A stretch of DNA of 64,000 bases from Fundidesulfovibrio terrae. Its GTDB lineage: Bacteria > Desulfobacterota > Desulfovibrionia > Desulfovibrionales > Desulfovibrionaceae. How positions within the stretch are numbered: position 1 is the stretch's first letter; each line of letters starts with the position of its first letter. A model generated the notes under the pieces. It was not told where the DNA came from, did not search any database, and was given only the letters and a program-made list of their open reading frames with translations. Shown here in pieces: positions 8,973 to 15,936 of this stretch. The translations under genes were made by a program, and so were the position numbers. The DNA lies in NCBI RefSeq assembly GCF_022808915.1, contig NZ_JAKZFS010000007.1, positions 60,938 to 124,937 on the forward strand, in the 5' to 3' direction.

Positions 8973-9683
8973 GTGGCGAACGATCACGGCCAGCGCGTGG
9001 CCTCCATGTTCGGGCGCATCGCGGGCTGGTACGACTTCCTCAACCATTTCCTGAGCCTGGGCCTGGACATCCTCTGGCGCAGGCGCCTGGTGGACCATCT
9101 GGAGCTGCCCCGAAGCCGCGCCAGCCGCCTGCTGGACCTGGCCGCCGGGACCCTGGACGTGTCCCTGGAGGCGGCCGGACGCCACCCGCAATGCCGGGTG
9201 GCCGCGGCGGATTTCTGCCTGCCCATGCTGGTGCAGGGAAGCGGGAAGCTTCGCGCCAGGGGCGTCTCGACCATCGCCCCGGTGCAGGCCGACGGACGCG
9301 CCCTGCCCTTCGCGGACGAAACCTTCGAGGCCGCCAGCATCGCCTTCGGCATCCGCAACATAAAGCCCCGCCAGGAGGCCTACGCGGAACTCCTGCGCGT
9401 GCTCAAACCCGGCGGACGCCTGTGCATCCTGGAGTTCGGCTCGGGCAAACAGCGCATCCTCGGCGGCATATACAATTTCTATCTGAACCGGCTGCTGCCG
9501 GCCATCGGGCGGGTGTTCTCCAAGGACGACGGCGCCTACCGCTACCTGGCCGACACCATCCTGGAGTTCCCGGACGCCCACACCCTGGCGGGCGAACTCC
9601 GCTCGGCCGGGTTCGAGCGCGTCTATTGGGAAAAGCTGGCTTTCGGGATCGTGGTCATTCACGTGGGAGTGAAGAAGGCGTAG
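8973..9683 (+). CDS. menG: Demethylmenaquinone methyltransferase
   Basis: A 236-residue class I SAM-dependent methyltransferase of the UbiE/MenG family. It performs the last step of menaquinone synthesis, C-methylation of demethylmenaquinone. Visible signatures are the N-terminal MFGRIAGWYDFLNHFLSLG, the SAM motif LLDLAAGTLDVSLEA, AFGIRNI and LKPGGRLCILEFG. It starts with GTG, 3 bases after the small gene before it. The futalosine hydrolase and polyprenyl synthase nearby support a menaquinone rather than ubiquinone role, as expected in an anaerobe. The SAM loop reads AGT rather than the usual GTGTGD-like loop, a mild deviation. Confidence 0.88.
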   Translation: MANDHGQRVASMFGRIAGWYDFLNHFLSLGLDILWRRRLVDHLELPRSRASRLLDLAAGTLDVSLEAAGRHPQCRVAAADFCLPMLVQGSGKLRARGVSTIAPVQADGRALPFADETFEAASIAFGIRNIKPRQEAYAELLRVLKPGGRLCILEFGSGKQRILGGIYNFYLNRLLPAIGRVFSKDDGAYRYLADTILEFPDAHTLAGELRSAGFERVYWEKLAFGIVVIHVGVKKA

Positions 9684-9687
9684 GCGG

Positions 9688-9891
9688 CTACACCAGCAGG
9701 CGCATGTACCAGGCCAGGCACAGCCCCAGGGCCATGGAGCACGCGCCGATCAGGCGAAGCGACCGGGGCGGCAGCGCGGACAGCATCCGCAGGACTTGAG
9801 GCATCTTTTCGGCGAAGAGAAAATACGGCATTCCCTCGATGACCAGGGCAATGCCCAGGGCCATGGCGACGAGCTTCCAATCGATGTTCAT
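9688..9891 (-). CDS. DUF2065 (YjeT-like) membrane protein
   Basis: 67 residues with two TM helices (about 5-24 and 44-63) separated by a short loop, matching the small DUF2065/YjeT family. It ends 4 bases from the convergent menG stop. Family function is unknown; members often sit near hflK/hflC in other bacteria. Confidence 0.75.
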   Translation of the reverse strand: MNIDWKLVAMALGIALVIEGMPYFLFAEKMPQVLRMLSALPPRSLRLIGACSMALGLCLAWYMRLLV

Positions 9892-9992
9892 GCTCCAAAC
9901 CTAGTCCCGCTCCCCGGGTCTGTCCAGCCCGCTTGATGCCGGGGGGAAAGTCCGGTAGTGACTTCGCCCCGATACATATGACGGAGAATGAC

Positions 9993-11306
9993 ATGGTCTC
10001 GTTCGAAGAACTGAAAGCAGGCCAAGCGAAGCTGGCCGTTGTCGGCCTGGGCTACGTGGGCCTGCCCCTGGCGGTGGCGCTCGCCCGGCATTTCAACGTG
10101 GTGGGCTTCGATATTTCCGCCCGGCGCATCGAGCGCCTGCGCGAAGGCATCGACGACACCGGCGAAGTGGACGCGGCCGCCCTGGCCCAGGTCACGGTAG
10201 ACTACACCGCCGACCCCGCGAAGCTTTCCGAATGCCGCCTGCTCATCGTGGCCGTGCCCACCCCCATCGACTCCCACCGCAGCCCGGACCTGCATCCCGT
10301 GCGCTCGGCCTCCATCACCGTGGGTAAAGAGCTCAAGCCCGGCAGCGTGGTGGTCTACGAGTCCACCGTGTATCCCGGCCTCACCGAGGAGGTCTGCCAG
10401 CCCCTCCTGGAGGAGCACTCGGGCCTGACCTGCGGCAAGGACTTTTTCCTGGGCTATTCCCCCGAGCGCATCAATCCCGGCGACAAGGTGAACACCCTGG
10501 AGACCATCGTGAAGGTGGTGTCCGGCCAGACCGAGGCCGTGCGCGAGATGCTCTGCGCCGTGTACGGCTCCGTGGTGAGCGCGGGCGTGCACCGGGCCAG
10601 CTCCATCAAGGTGGCCGAGGCGGCCAAGATCATCGAGAACACCCAGCGCGACCTGAACATCGCCCTCATGAACGAGCTGGCGCTCATCTGCGAGAAGGTG
10701 GGCATCGACACGCAGGAGGTGCTGGAAGCAGCGGGATCCAAGTGGAACTTCCTGCCCTTCCGGCCGGGCCTCGTCGGCGGCCACTGCATCGGCGTGGACC
10801 CCTACTACCTGACATTCCTGGCCGAGGGGCTGGGCCTGCACCCCCAGGTGATCCTGGCCGGACGGCGCATCAACGACTCCATGGGCAAGCACGTGGCCGA
10901 GGTGTGCATCAAGCGCCTCATAGCGGCCAAGCGGCCCATCAGCGGGGCCACCGTGGGCGTGTGGGGCCTGACCTTCAAGGAGAACGTGCCGGACCTGCGC
11001 AACACCAAAGTAGTGGACGTGATCCGCGAACTGGAGGAATACGGAGTGCGCGTCAAGGTGCACGATCCCATGGCCGACCACGAGGAAGCCATGCACGAGT
11101 ACGGGCTTACGCTCTCGCCGATCGAAGATTTCACGAACCTTGAGGCTCTCATCGTGGCCGTGGGCCACCAGGCGTACAAGGACATGCCCGTTCCTGCCCT
11201 GAAGGGCCGTTTCGCCGCCAAGGACGCGGGCCTGCTCATGGACATCAGGGGCACTTTCGACAAGGCCGCCGTGGCCGCCGCCGGACTCTCCTACTGGAGG
11301 TTGTAG
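9993..11306 (+). CDS. Nucleotide-sugar dehydrogenase (UDP-HexNAc type)
   Basis: A 437-residue NAD-dependent UDP-sugar 6-dehydrogenase of the WbpA/TviB/WecC group, which oxidises a UDP-HexNAc to the uronic acid for surface polysaccharide. An N-terminal Rossmann motif (VVGLGYVGLPLAVALA) is followed by VPTPID, ESTVYPGLTEE, YSPERINPGD, the catalytic-Cys loop GGHCIGVDPYYLTF and a C-terminal UDP-binding domain with GLTFKENVPDLRN. The start at 9993 is preferred over an ATG 15 bases upstream because it has GGAG at the right distance. A GGAGG site inside its last codons serves the next, TGA-interrupted gene. Confidence 0.9.
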   Translation: MVSFEELKAGQAKLAVVGLGYVGLPLAVALARHFNVVGFDISARRIERLREGIDDTGEVDAAALAQVTVDYTADPAKLSECRLLIVAVPTPIDSHRSPDLHPVRSASITVGKELKPGSVVVYESTVYPGLTEEVCQPLLEEHSGLTCGKDFFLGYSPERINPGDKVNTLETIVKVVSGQTEAVREMLCAVYGSVVSAGVHRASSIKVAEAAKIIENTQRDLNIALMNELALICEKVGIDTQEVLEAAGSKWNFLPFRPGLVGGHCIGVDPYYLTFLAEGLGLHPQVILAGRRINDSMGKHVAEVCIKRLIAAKRPISGATVGVWGLTFKENVPDLRNTKVVDVIRELEEYGVRVKVHDPMADHEEAMHEYGLTLSPIEDFTNLEALIVAVGHQAYKDMPVPALKGRFAAKDAGLLMDIRGTFDKAAVAAAGLSYWRL

Positions 11307-11307
11307 C

Positions 11308-11532
11308 GTGACCCGGATACCTCGCCTCAATTGCGCGGGCGATTGCTGAAAAGGCTTTCTGGAAGCGAGTTCGCTTCTCAAGGCCCTGGAAAGCGGCGGG
11401 GTGATCGAAGTGGAGATATGCCCCGACCAGCGCCGCAAACTGGAACTGGTGGCAGCGCACCGGCAGGCGGACATCGCCGAGTTGCGTGAATTCGGCGAGG
11501 GGAAATACCTGGCCCTGGTCAGGAAGCGTTAG
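11308..11532 (+). CDS. Candidate TusA/SirA-like selenoprotein (in-frame TGA)
   Basis: Reading through a TGA at 11347 as selenocysteine gives a 74-residue protein with the length and beta-alpha-beta-alpha-beta layout of TusA/SirA sulfur-carrier proteins. Where TusA has its CPxP active site, this has Cys-Sec-Lys-Gly (residues 13-16, preceded by NCAGD). It then continues with FLEASSLLKALESGG, a VIEVEI strand and a C-terminal YLALVRKR strand. A GGAGG sits 7 bases before the GTG start, which follows the previous stop by one base. The frame stays open on both sides of the TGA and stops at TAG 11530. A hairpin just after the TGA fits a bacterial SECIS. Alternative: a pseudogene with a nonsense mutation. 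Confidence 0.6.
11347..11385 (+). promoter_or_regulatory. Candidate bacterial SECIS element
   Basis: Immediately after the TGA, GGCTTT pairs with AAGGCC (one G-U) below a small internal loop, and GAAGCG pairs with CGCTTC around an AGTT apical loop containing a G. The loop begins 18 bases after the TGA, within the spacing known for bacterial SECIS elements. SelB binding is inferred. Confidence 0.5.
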
Positions 11533-11601
11533 ATTTTCGCGACAGGCACGGCTGCCGCAAGCGCCTGCCGCAGTTTTTACGAGCCGCACCCGGGGGCGCA
11601 T

Positions 11602-12348
11602 ATGGACGACACCGCACGGCGCGGCCCGCAAGCGCCCCTGGCCCTGGTCACGGCCACGCAGGGCGAGATGCGCGCGGCCTTGGCCGGACTGTCGTCCCCG
11701 GAGCCGGAGATTCCCGCTCGCGGCGCGGCCATGGCCCGGCTGGCCGGACGCGAGACGCTGCTGATCGTGACCGGCGTGGGTCCGGTGAACGCGGCCCTGG
11801 AGCTGGGAGCGGCGCTTGGGCGGCATGAAATTTCCGGGGTGCTCAATCTCGGAGTGGCCGGCAGCTTCGACCTGGACGCGGCTCCGCTGGAAGCCGCGGT
11901 TGCGGCCGACGCGGAAGTGTACGCGGATTACGGGGTCGTCGGCCCCGACGGCCTGGCCGACGCATCCGGTTTCGCCTTTCCGCAGTTGCGGGCTGGCGGC
12001 CAAAGCGTTGTTCAGCGCATAGGGCTCGATCCGCTCGCCGCCGCGCAGGCCATGGGGCTTACGCTGCCTGCCGGACTCGTCTCCGGGACGGCCATCACCG
12101 TGGCCGGGATCACCGGATGTCCGGAGCGCGCCACGGCCCTGGCCGGACGCCACGGGGCGCTCTCGGAGAGCATGGAGGGATTTTCCCTGGCCCTTGGCTG
12201 CGCAAGCCGAGGCGTGCCTTTTTTGGAGGTGCGGACCATCTCCAACCGTGTTGGGGAGCGCGACCGCGCCAAATGGAAGCTCGAACAGGCCCTGGCTGGC
12301 CTTGGGGCCCTGCTGGCTGGGCTGATTGCCGGCCCAGGCCCGCGATAA
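11602..12348 (+). CDS. mqnB: Futalosine hydrolase
   Basis: A 248-residue member of the nucleoside phosphorylase/hydrolase fold. It splits futalosine into hypoxanthine and dehypoxanthine futalosine, a step in the mqn (futalosine) route to menaquinone. Visible signatures: VTGVGPVNAALELG, NLGVAGSF, and the ribose/base-binding SESMEGFSLALGCASRGVP followed by EVRTISNRVGERDRAKW. It lies 31 bases upstream of the polyprenyl synthase and near menG, which supports the assignment over 5'-methylthioadenosine nucleosidase. The start has no strong Shine-Dalgarno; the first ~10 residues are uncertain. Confidence 0.88.
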   Translation: MDDTARRGPQAPLALVTATQGEMRAALAGLSSPEPEIPARGAAMARLAGRETLLIVTGVGPVNAALELGAALGRHEISGVLNLGVAGSFDLDAAPLEAAVAADAEVYADYGVVGPDGLADASGFAFPQLRAGGQSVVQRIGLDPLAAAQAMGLTLPAGLVSGTAITVAGITGCPERATALAGRHGALSESMEGFSLALGCASRGVPFLEVRTISNRVGERDRAKWKLEQALAGLGALLAGLIAGPGPR

Positions 12349-12379
12349 ACCGGGTCCGACCCGTGAAGACACCATCATC

Positions 12380-13351
12380 ATGAACGAATTCGCCGATTAT
12401 CTTGCCCGGGAGCTTCCCAAGATCGAAGAGTGCCTGCGCGAACACGTGGCAGAGCTCAACCCCTACGTGCGCCCCGCCGCCGACCACGTGCTGGCCGCCG
12501 GGGGCAAGCGCCTGCGCCCGCTGCTCACCATCCTGACGGCGCGGGCCCTGGGCTTGGGAGAGGACGAAGACGTCTATCCCCTGGCCTGCTCGCTGGAGCT
12601 TCTGCACTCGGCCACCCTGCTGCACGACGACATCCTGGACGACGCGGCCCTTCGCCGGGGCAAGCCCGCCGCCCACACGGTCTTCGGCACAACCCACACC
12701 ATTCTGGCCGGGGACGCCCTGCTGGCCCTGGCCAACTCCATGGTGGCCCGCTACGGCAAGCCCGTGCTCACGGAGTGCCTCTCCAACGCCATCATGAAGA
12801 CGGTGAGCGGCGAAATCCAGGAGATCGCCCACATACGGGACGTGGCGCTCTCCATGGACAGCTATCTGGAGATCATCACCGGCAAGACCGCCTGTCTCAT
12901 CCAGTCCGCCTGCCAGGCCGGGGCGCTCATGGCCGGGGCTCCGCAAGCCCTGGCCGACGCGGCCGGAGACTTCGGCATGAACCTGGGCATTGCCTTCCAG
13001 CTGGTGGACGACGCCCTGGACTACACCTCCCCCAAGGAGGTCTCCGGCAAGCCCAAGGGCTCGGACATCCGCGAGGGCAAGCTGACCCTGCCGCTCATTT
13101 CCTACATCGCCAGCCTTGACGGCGAGCACCGGAAAAGGTTTACACAGGCATTCAAGGACGACACCTTGTCCGAAGACCAGTTGGTGTCGGCCCTGGCGGC
13201 CGTGGCCTCGGGAGGCTACGCCGAACAGACCCGGGACATGGCAGCCTCCTACCTGGACAAAGCCGGCCAGTGCCTTGAGGCGTTCCCCGACTCGGCCGAA
13301 GCCAGACTCCTGCGAGCAGCATTGGAGGGCATGGCCAGACGGGACAAATAA
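12380..13351 (+). CDS. ispB: Polyprenyl diphosphate synthase
   Basis: A 323-residue trans-isoprenyl diphosphate synthase that builds the long prenyl tail of menaquinone (octaprenyl/solanesyl type). It has both Asp-rich motifs, LLHDDILDDA (about residue 85) and LVDDALDYTSP (about 211), plus the upstream GGKRLRPLL pocket. Length is normal for IspB. It follows mqnB and precedes the HDOD gene by 18 bases. Chain length cannot be read from sequence alone. Confidence 0.9.
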   Translation: MNEFADYLARELPKIEECLREHVAELNPYVRPAADHVLAAGGKRLRPLLTILTARALGLGEDEDVYPLACSLELLHSATLLHDDILDDAALRRGKPAAHTVFGTTHTILAGDALLALANSMVARYGKPVLTECLSNAIMKTVSGEIQEIAHIRDVALSMDSYLEIITGKTACLIQSACQAGALMAGAPQALADAAGDFGMNLGIAFQLVDDALDYTSPKEVSGKPKGSDIREGKLTLPLISYIASLDGEHRKRFTQAFKDDTLSEDQLVSALAAVASGGYAEQTRDMAASYLDKAGQCLEAFPDSAEARLLRAALEGMARRDK

Positions 13352-13369
13352 CCGGCGGATAGGCGCGAT

Positions 13370-15868
13370 ATGACCAATCCCATCGCTTCGCTGCGCCAGT
13401 GCATGCAGATCACCTTCCCCCCGGTGATGCTGCAGCTCCTGGAGGAGGCGGTCAAGCCCTCGCCCGACTTCGAAGTCATCGCCAGGGTGCTGGCCATGGA
13501 CCCGGTGCTCACCGCCACCGTGCTCAACCTGGCCAACTCGCCCTACTACGGCTCCACCCAGAAGGTCACGGACCTTAAACGCGCCGCCACCATTCTGGGC
13601 ACCAAGGAAATCCTCAAGATCGCCCTGTCGGTCACCTACCAGAAGCACCTGAACGAGGCCTTCGAGCGCCGGGGCATCGATTTCTTCTCCAACTGGCGCC
13701 TCACCATATGGTCGGCCATCGCCGCCGAACTGCTGGCCGAACACCTCTGCCGGGAACTGGCGGACCAGGCCTACCTCACCGCCCTGCTCAAGGATATCTC
13801 GCTTCTCCTGCTGGTCTGCGCCGATCCCTCCAAATTCGCGGGCACGGCCCACGGGCCGGTCATCACCGCCTTTGTGCCCGGCCAGATCGAGGAGGAGCGC
13901 GACATCTGGCACACCGACCATTGCCAGCTCACCACCCAGCTCCTCGACGATTGGCACATCCCCCTGCAGAGCGCCACCTGCGTGGACAACCACCACGACT
14001 ATGAGGGGCTCGACAGCTACGATCCCCTGACCCAATGCATCATCCTGGCCACCCGATGGTCCGAGCTGGAACTGGGCTCAGCCGAGAACCCCACGGCCAT
14101 CATCCATTTCCGGGCCATGCTCCAACGCCGCCTGTCCCTGAGCCAGGAGGAAATCGAGGAGCTGCTCAACCGTTGCGCCCAGCGCTTCCAGTCCGTGCTC
14201 TCCACCCTGGGCATCGCCGAGTCCGCCCCCAACGAGCGCTATTACCAGCACACCCTTAAGCTCATGCAGGAATACCACTTCCTGGCATCCGAGGTGGCCC
14301 AGGCCAGCGGCGGCAAGGCCGATGTGGCCACCATCATCGGACGCCACCTGCGCTGGGAATGGGGCATCGAGAGCTGGGAGCTGGCCCTGGGCATCCCCGC
14401 CTACGACAGCTGGGACCTTTTCATATCCAACACGGCGCACGGTATCGAGCGCCGCAAGGCGGAAAACGGCTTCGAGTCGCTGGCGTGGAGCCTCGCGCAA
14501 GGCGCTTCCGTCACCTATCCGCTCAGAACGAACGGGCTGGTCCTGGGCGAACTGCGCCTGACCCGCAAGGGCCTGGCTCCTGACACCGCCCGACAGGTCG
14601 AGCTCTACCTGCGCTTCGTGAGCCAGAGCTACGAGAACTTCGCCCTGCGCCAGACCGTGCTGGAAACAAAGGCCCACACCCTGGACCAGCTGCCCGTGGG
14701 CGTGGCCCGGCTCTCCCCCAAGGGCAGGATACTGGAAATCAACGACCGCCTCCGCCAGTTCCTCGGCGTCGCAGGCGACGGCAAGGGCATGGACCTTTGG
14801 GCCGCCCTGGGCGAGGGCAAGGGCTTCTCGCGCGACACCGAGTGGGACAGCTTCCTGGCCGACCCGGAATCCGCCTCGCTGCACAAGATATTCTGCCTCT
14901 GGAAGGGTGAGAGCCACGTTACCGACGCCTGCGTCTACCTGGCCGCCGAGAAACGCCAGTGGCAGGGCCGCAGCGAGATACTCCTGTTCCTGGAAGACGT
15001 CACCCTGGTCTCAGGCTGGGAATTCAAGGCCCTCAAGCAAGGAGAATTCCTGGAGAAGCTGGTCAAGTCCATGCGCGACGCGGTGTTCACCATCGACCCT
15101 GTGGGGCGCATCACCTTCGCCTCGCCGCGCGTCTCGCAGCTGCTGGAAAAGAACATTTTCCAGATCGCCAAGCCGGTCACCAGCTACCAGGGGCCGTGGG
15201 ACCCGGAACTGCTTACGGGCGCGCCCGCCCCCGTGGAAGCGGTGCTCTCCGCCGGCGAGGAATTCGGCCACACCCTGGAGCTGGTCTTCTCGCCCCTGCC
15301 CAAGACTCCCGGCGGCCAGAAGCAGTGGCTGGTGGTGGGCCGCGACATCACCGTGGTGCGCCGCCTGGAGGAGAAGCTCAAGCGCCTGGCCCTGTTCGAC
15401 GGGCTCACCGGGCTTCTCAACCACTACCAGTTCCACGTCATCCTGGACCGCGAAGCCCAGCGTTCCAGGCGCACAGGCCGCAAGATGGGGCTCATGTTCT
15501 TCGACATGGACAACTTCAAGACAATCAACGACACCAAGGGCCACCAGGCCGGGGACGAGGTGCTCAGGGCCATCTCGCGCATCCTGAAGAGCAGGCTGCG
15601 CACCGGCATGGACTACCCCTGCCGCTACGGCGGGGACGAGTTCGCAGTGGTGGTCACGGAGATCGAGCCCCCCCAGCTCGAACACCTGGCCTCGCGCGTC
15701 AGCAAGGCCGTGGACGACCAGTTCAAGGGGCTCCTGGGCCTCTCCGTGGGCCTGGCCATGCTTGGCGAGACCGAGTCGCCGTCCTCGCTCCTGCGGCGGG
15801 CGGACAAGGCGTCCTACACGGCCAAGAACCAGGGCGGGCACCGCATCCTCTGGGCCGGCGACGACTAA
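13370..15868 (+). CDS. HDOD-PAS-GGDEF signalling protein (diguanylate cyclase)
   Basis: 832 residues. An N-terminal HDOD domain (about 10-210; VLTATVLNLANSPYYG, AATILGTKEILKI) is followed by a GAF-like middle (about 300-430), one or two PAS-like domains (about 440-670), and a C-terminal GGDEF domain (about 675-830) with an intact active site (RYGGDEFAVVV). An RxxD product-inhibition site could not be assigned with certainty. It is soluble with no TM. It probably makes c-di-GMP in response to a cytosolic cue. Sitting between ispB and purL, it is an unusual neighbour for both and may be cotranscribed with ispB. Confidence 0.85.
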   Translation: MTNPIASLRQCMQITFPPVMLQLLEEAVKPSPDFEVIARVLAMDPVLTATVLNLANSPYYGSTQKVTDLKRAATILGTKEILKIALSVTYQKHLNEAFERRGIDFFSNWRLTIWSAIAAELLAEHLCRELADQAYLTALLKDISLLLLVCADPSKFAGTAHGPVITAFVPGQIEEERDIWHTDHCQLTTQLLDDWHIPLQSATCVDNHHDYEGLDSYDPLTQCIILATRWSELELGSAENPTAIIHFRAMLQRRLSLSQEEIEELLNRCAQRFQSVLSTLGIAESAPNERYYQHTLKLMQEYHFLASEVAQASGGKADVATIIGRHLRWEWGIESWELALGIPAYDSWDLFISNTAHGIERRKAENGFESLAWSLAQGASVTYPLRTNGLVLGELRLTRKGLAPDTARQVELYLRFVSQSYENFALRQTVLETKAHTLDQLPVGVARLSPKGRILEINDRLRQFLGVAGDGKGMDLWAALGEGKGFSRDTEWDSFLADPESASLHKIFCLWKGESHVTDACVYLAAEKRQWQGRSEILLFLEDVTLVSGWEFKALKQGEFLEKLVKSMRDAVFTIDPVGRITFASPRVSQLLEKNIFQIAKPVTSYQGPWDPELLTGAPAPVEAVLSAGEEFGHTLELVFSPLPKTPGGQKQWLVVGRDITVVRRLEEKLKRLALFDGLTGLLNHYQFHVILDREAQRSRRTGRKMGLMFFDMDNFKTINDTKGHQAGDEVLRAISRILKSRLRTGMDYPCRYGGDEFAVVVTEIEPPQLEHLASRVSKAVDDQFKGLLGLSVGLAMLGETESPSSLLRRADKASYTAKNQGGHRILWAGDD

Positions 15869-15936
15869 CGAAACAGGGCCTCCAGCCGCGAGGCGCGGCC
15901 CGGAACAATCATATCAAAACCACAAGGAAATCCGTC

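Noticed and set aside
11347..11349. TGA as a simple nonsense mutation in a pseudogene
   Set aside because: Not excluded, but intact frame on both sides, a good ribosome site and a SECIS-like hairpin at the right distance make decay less likely than recoding.
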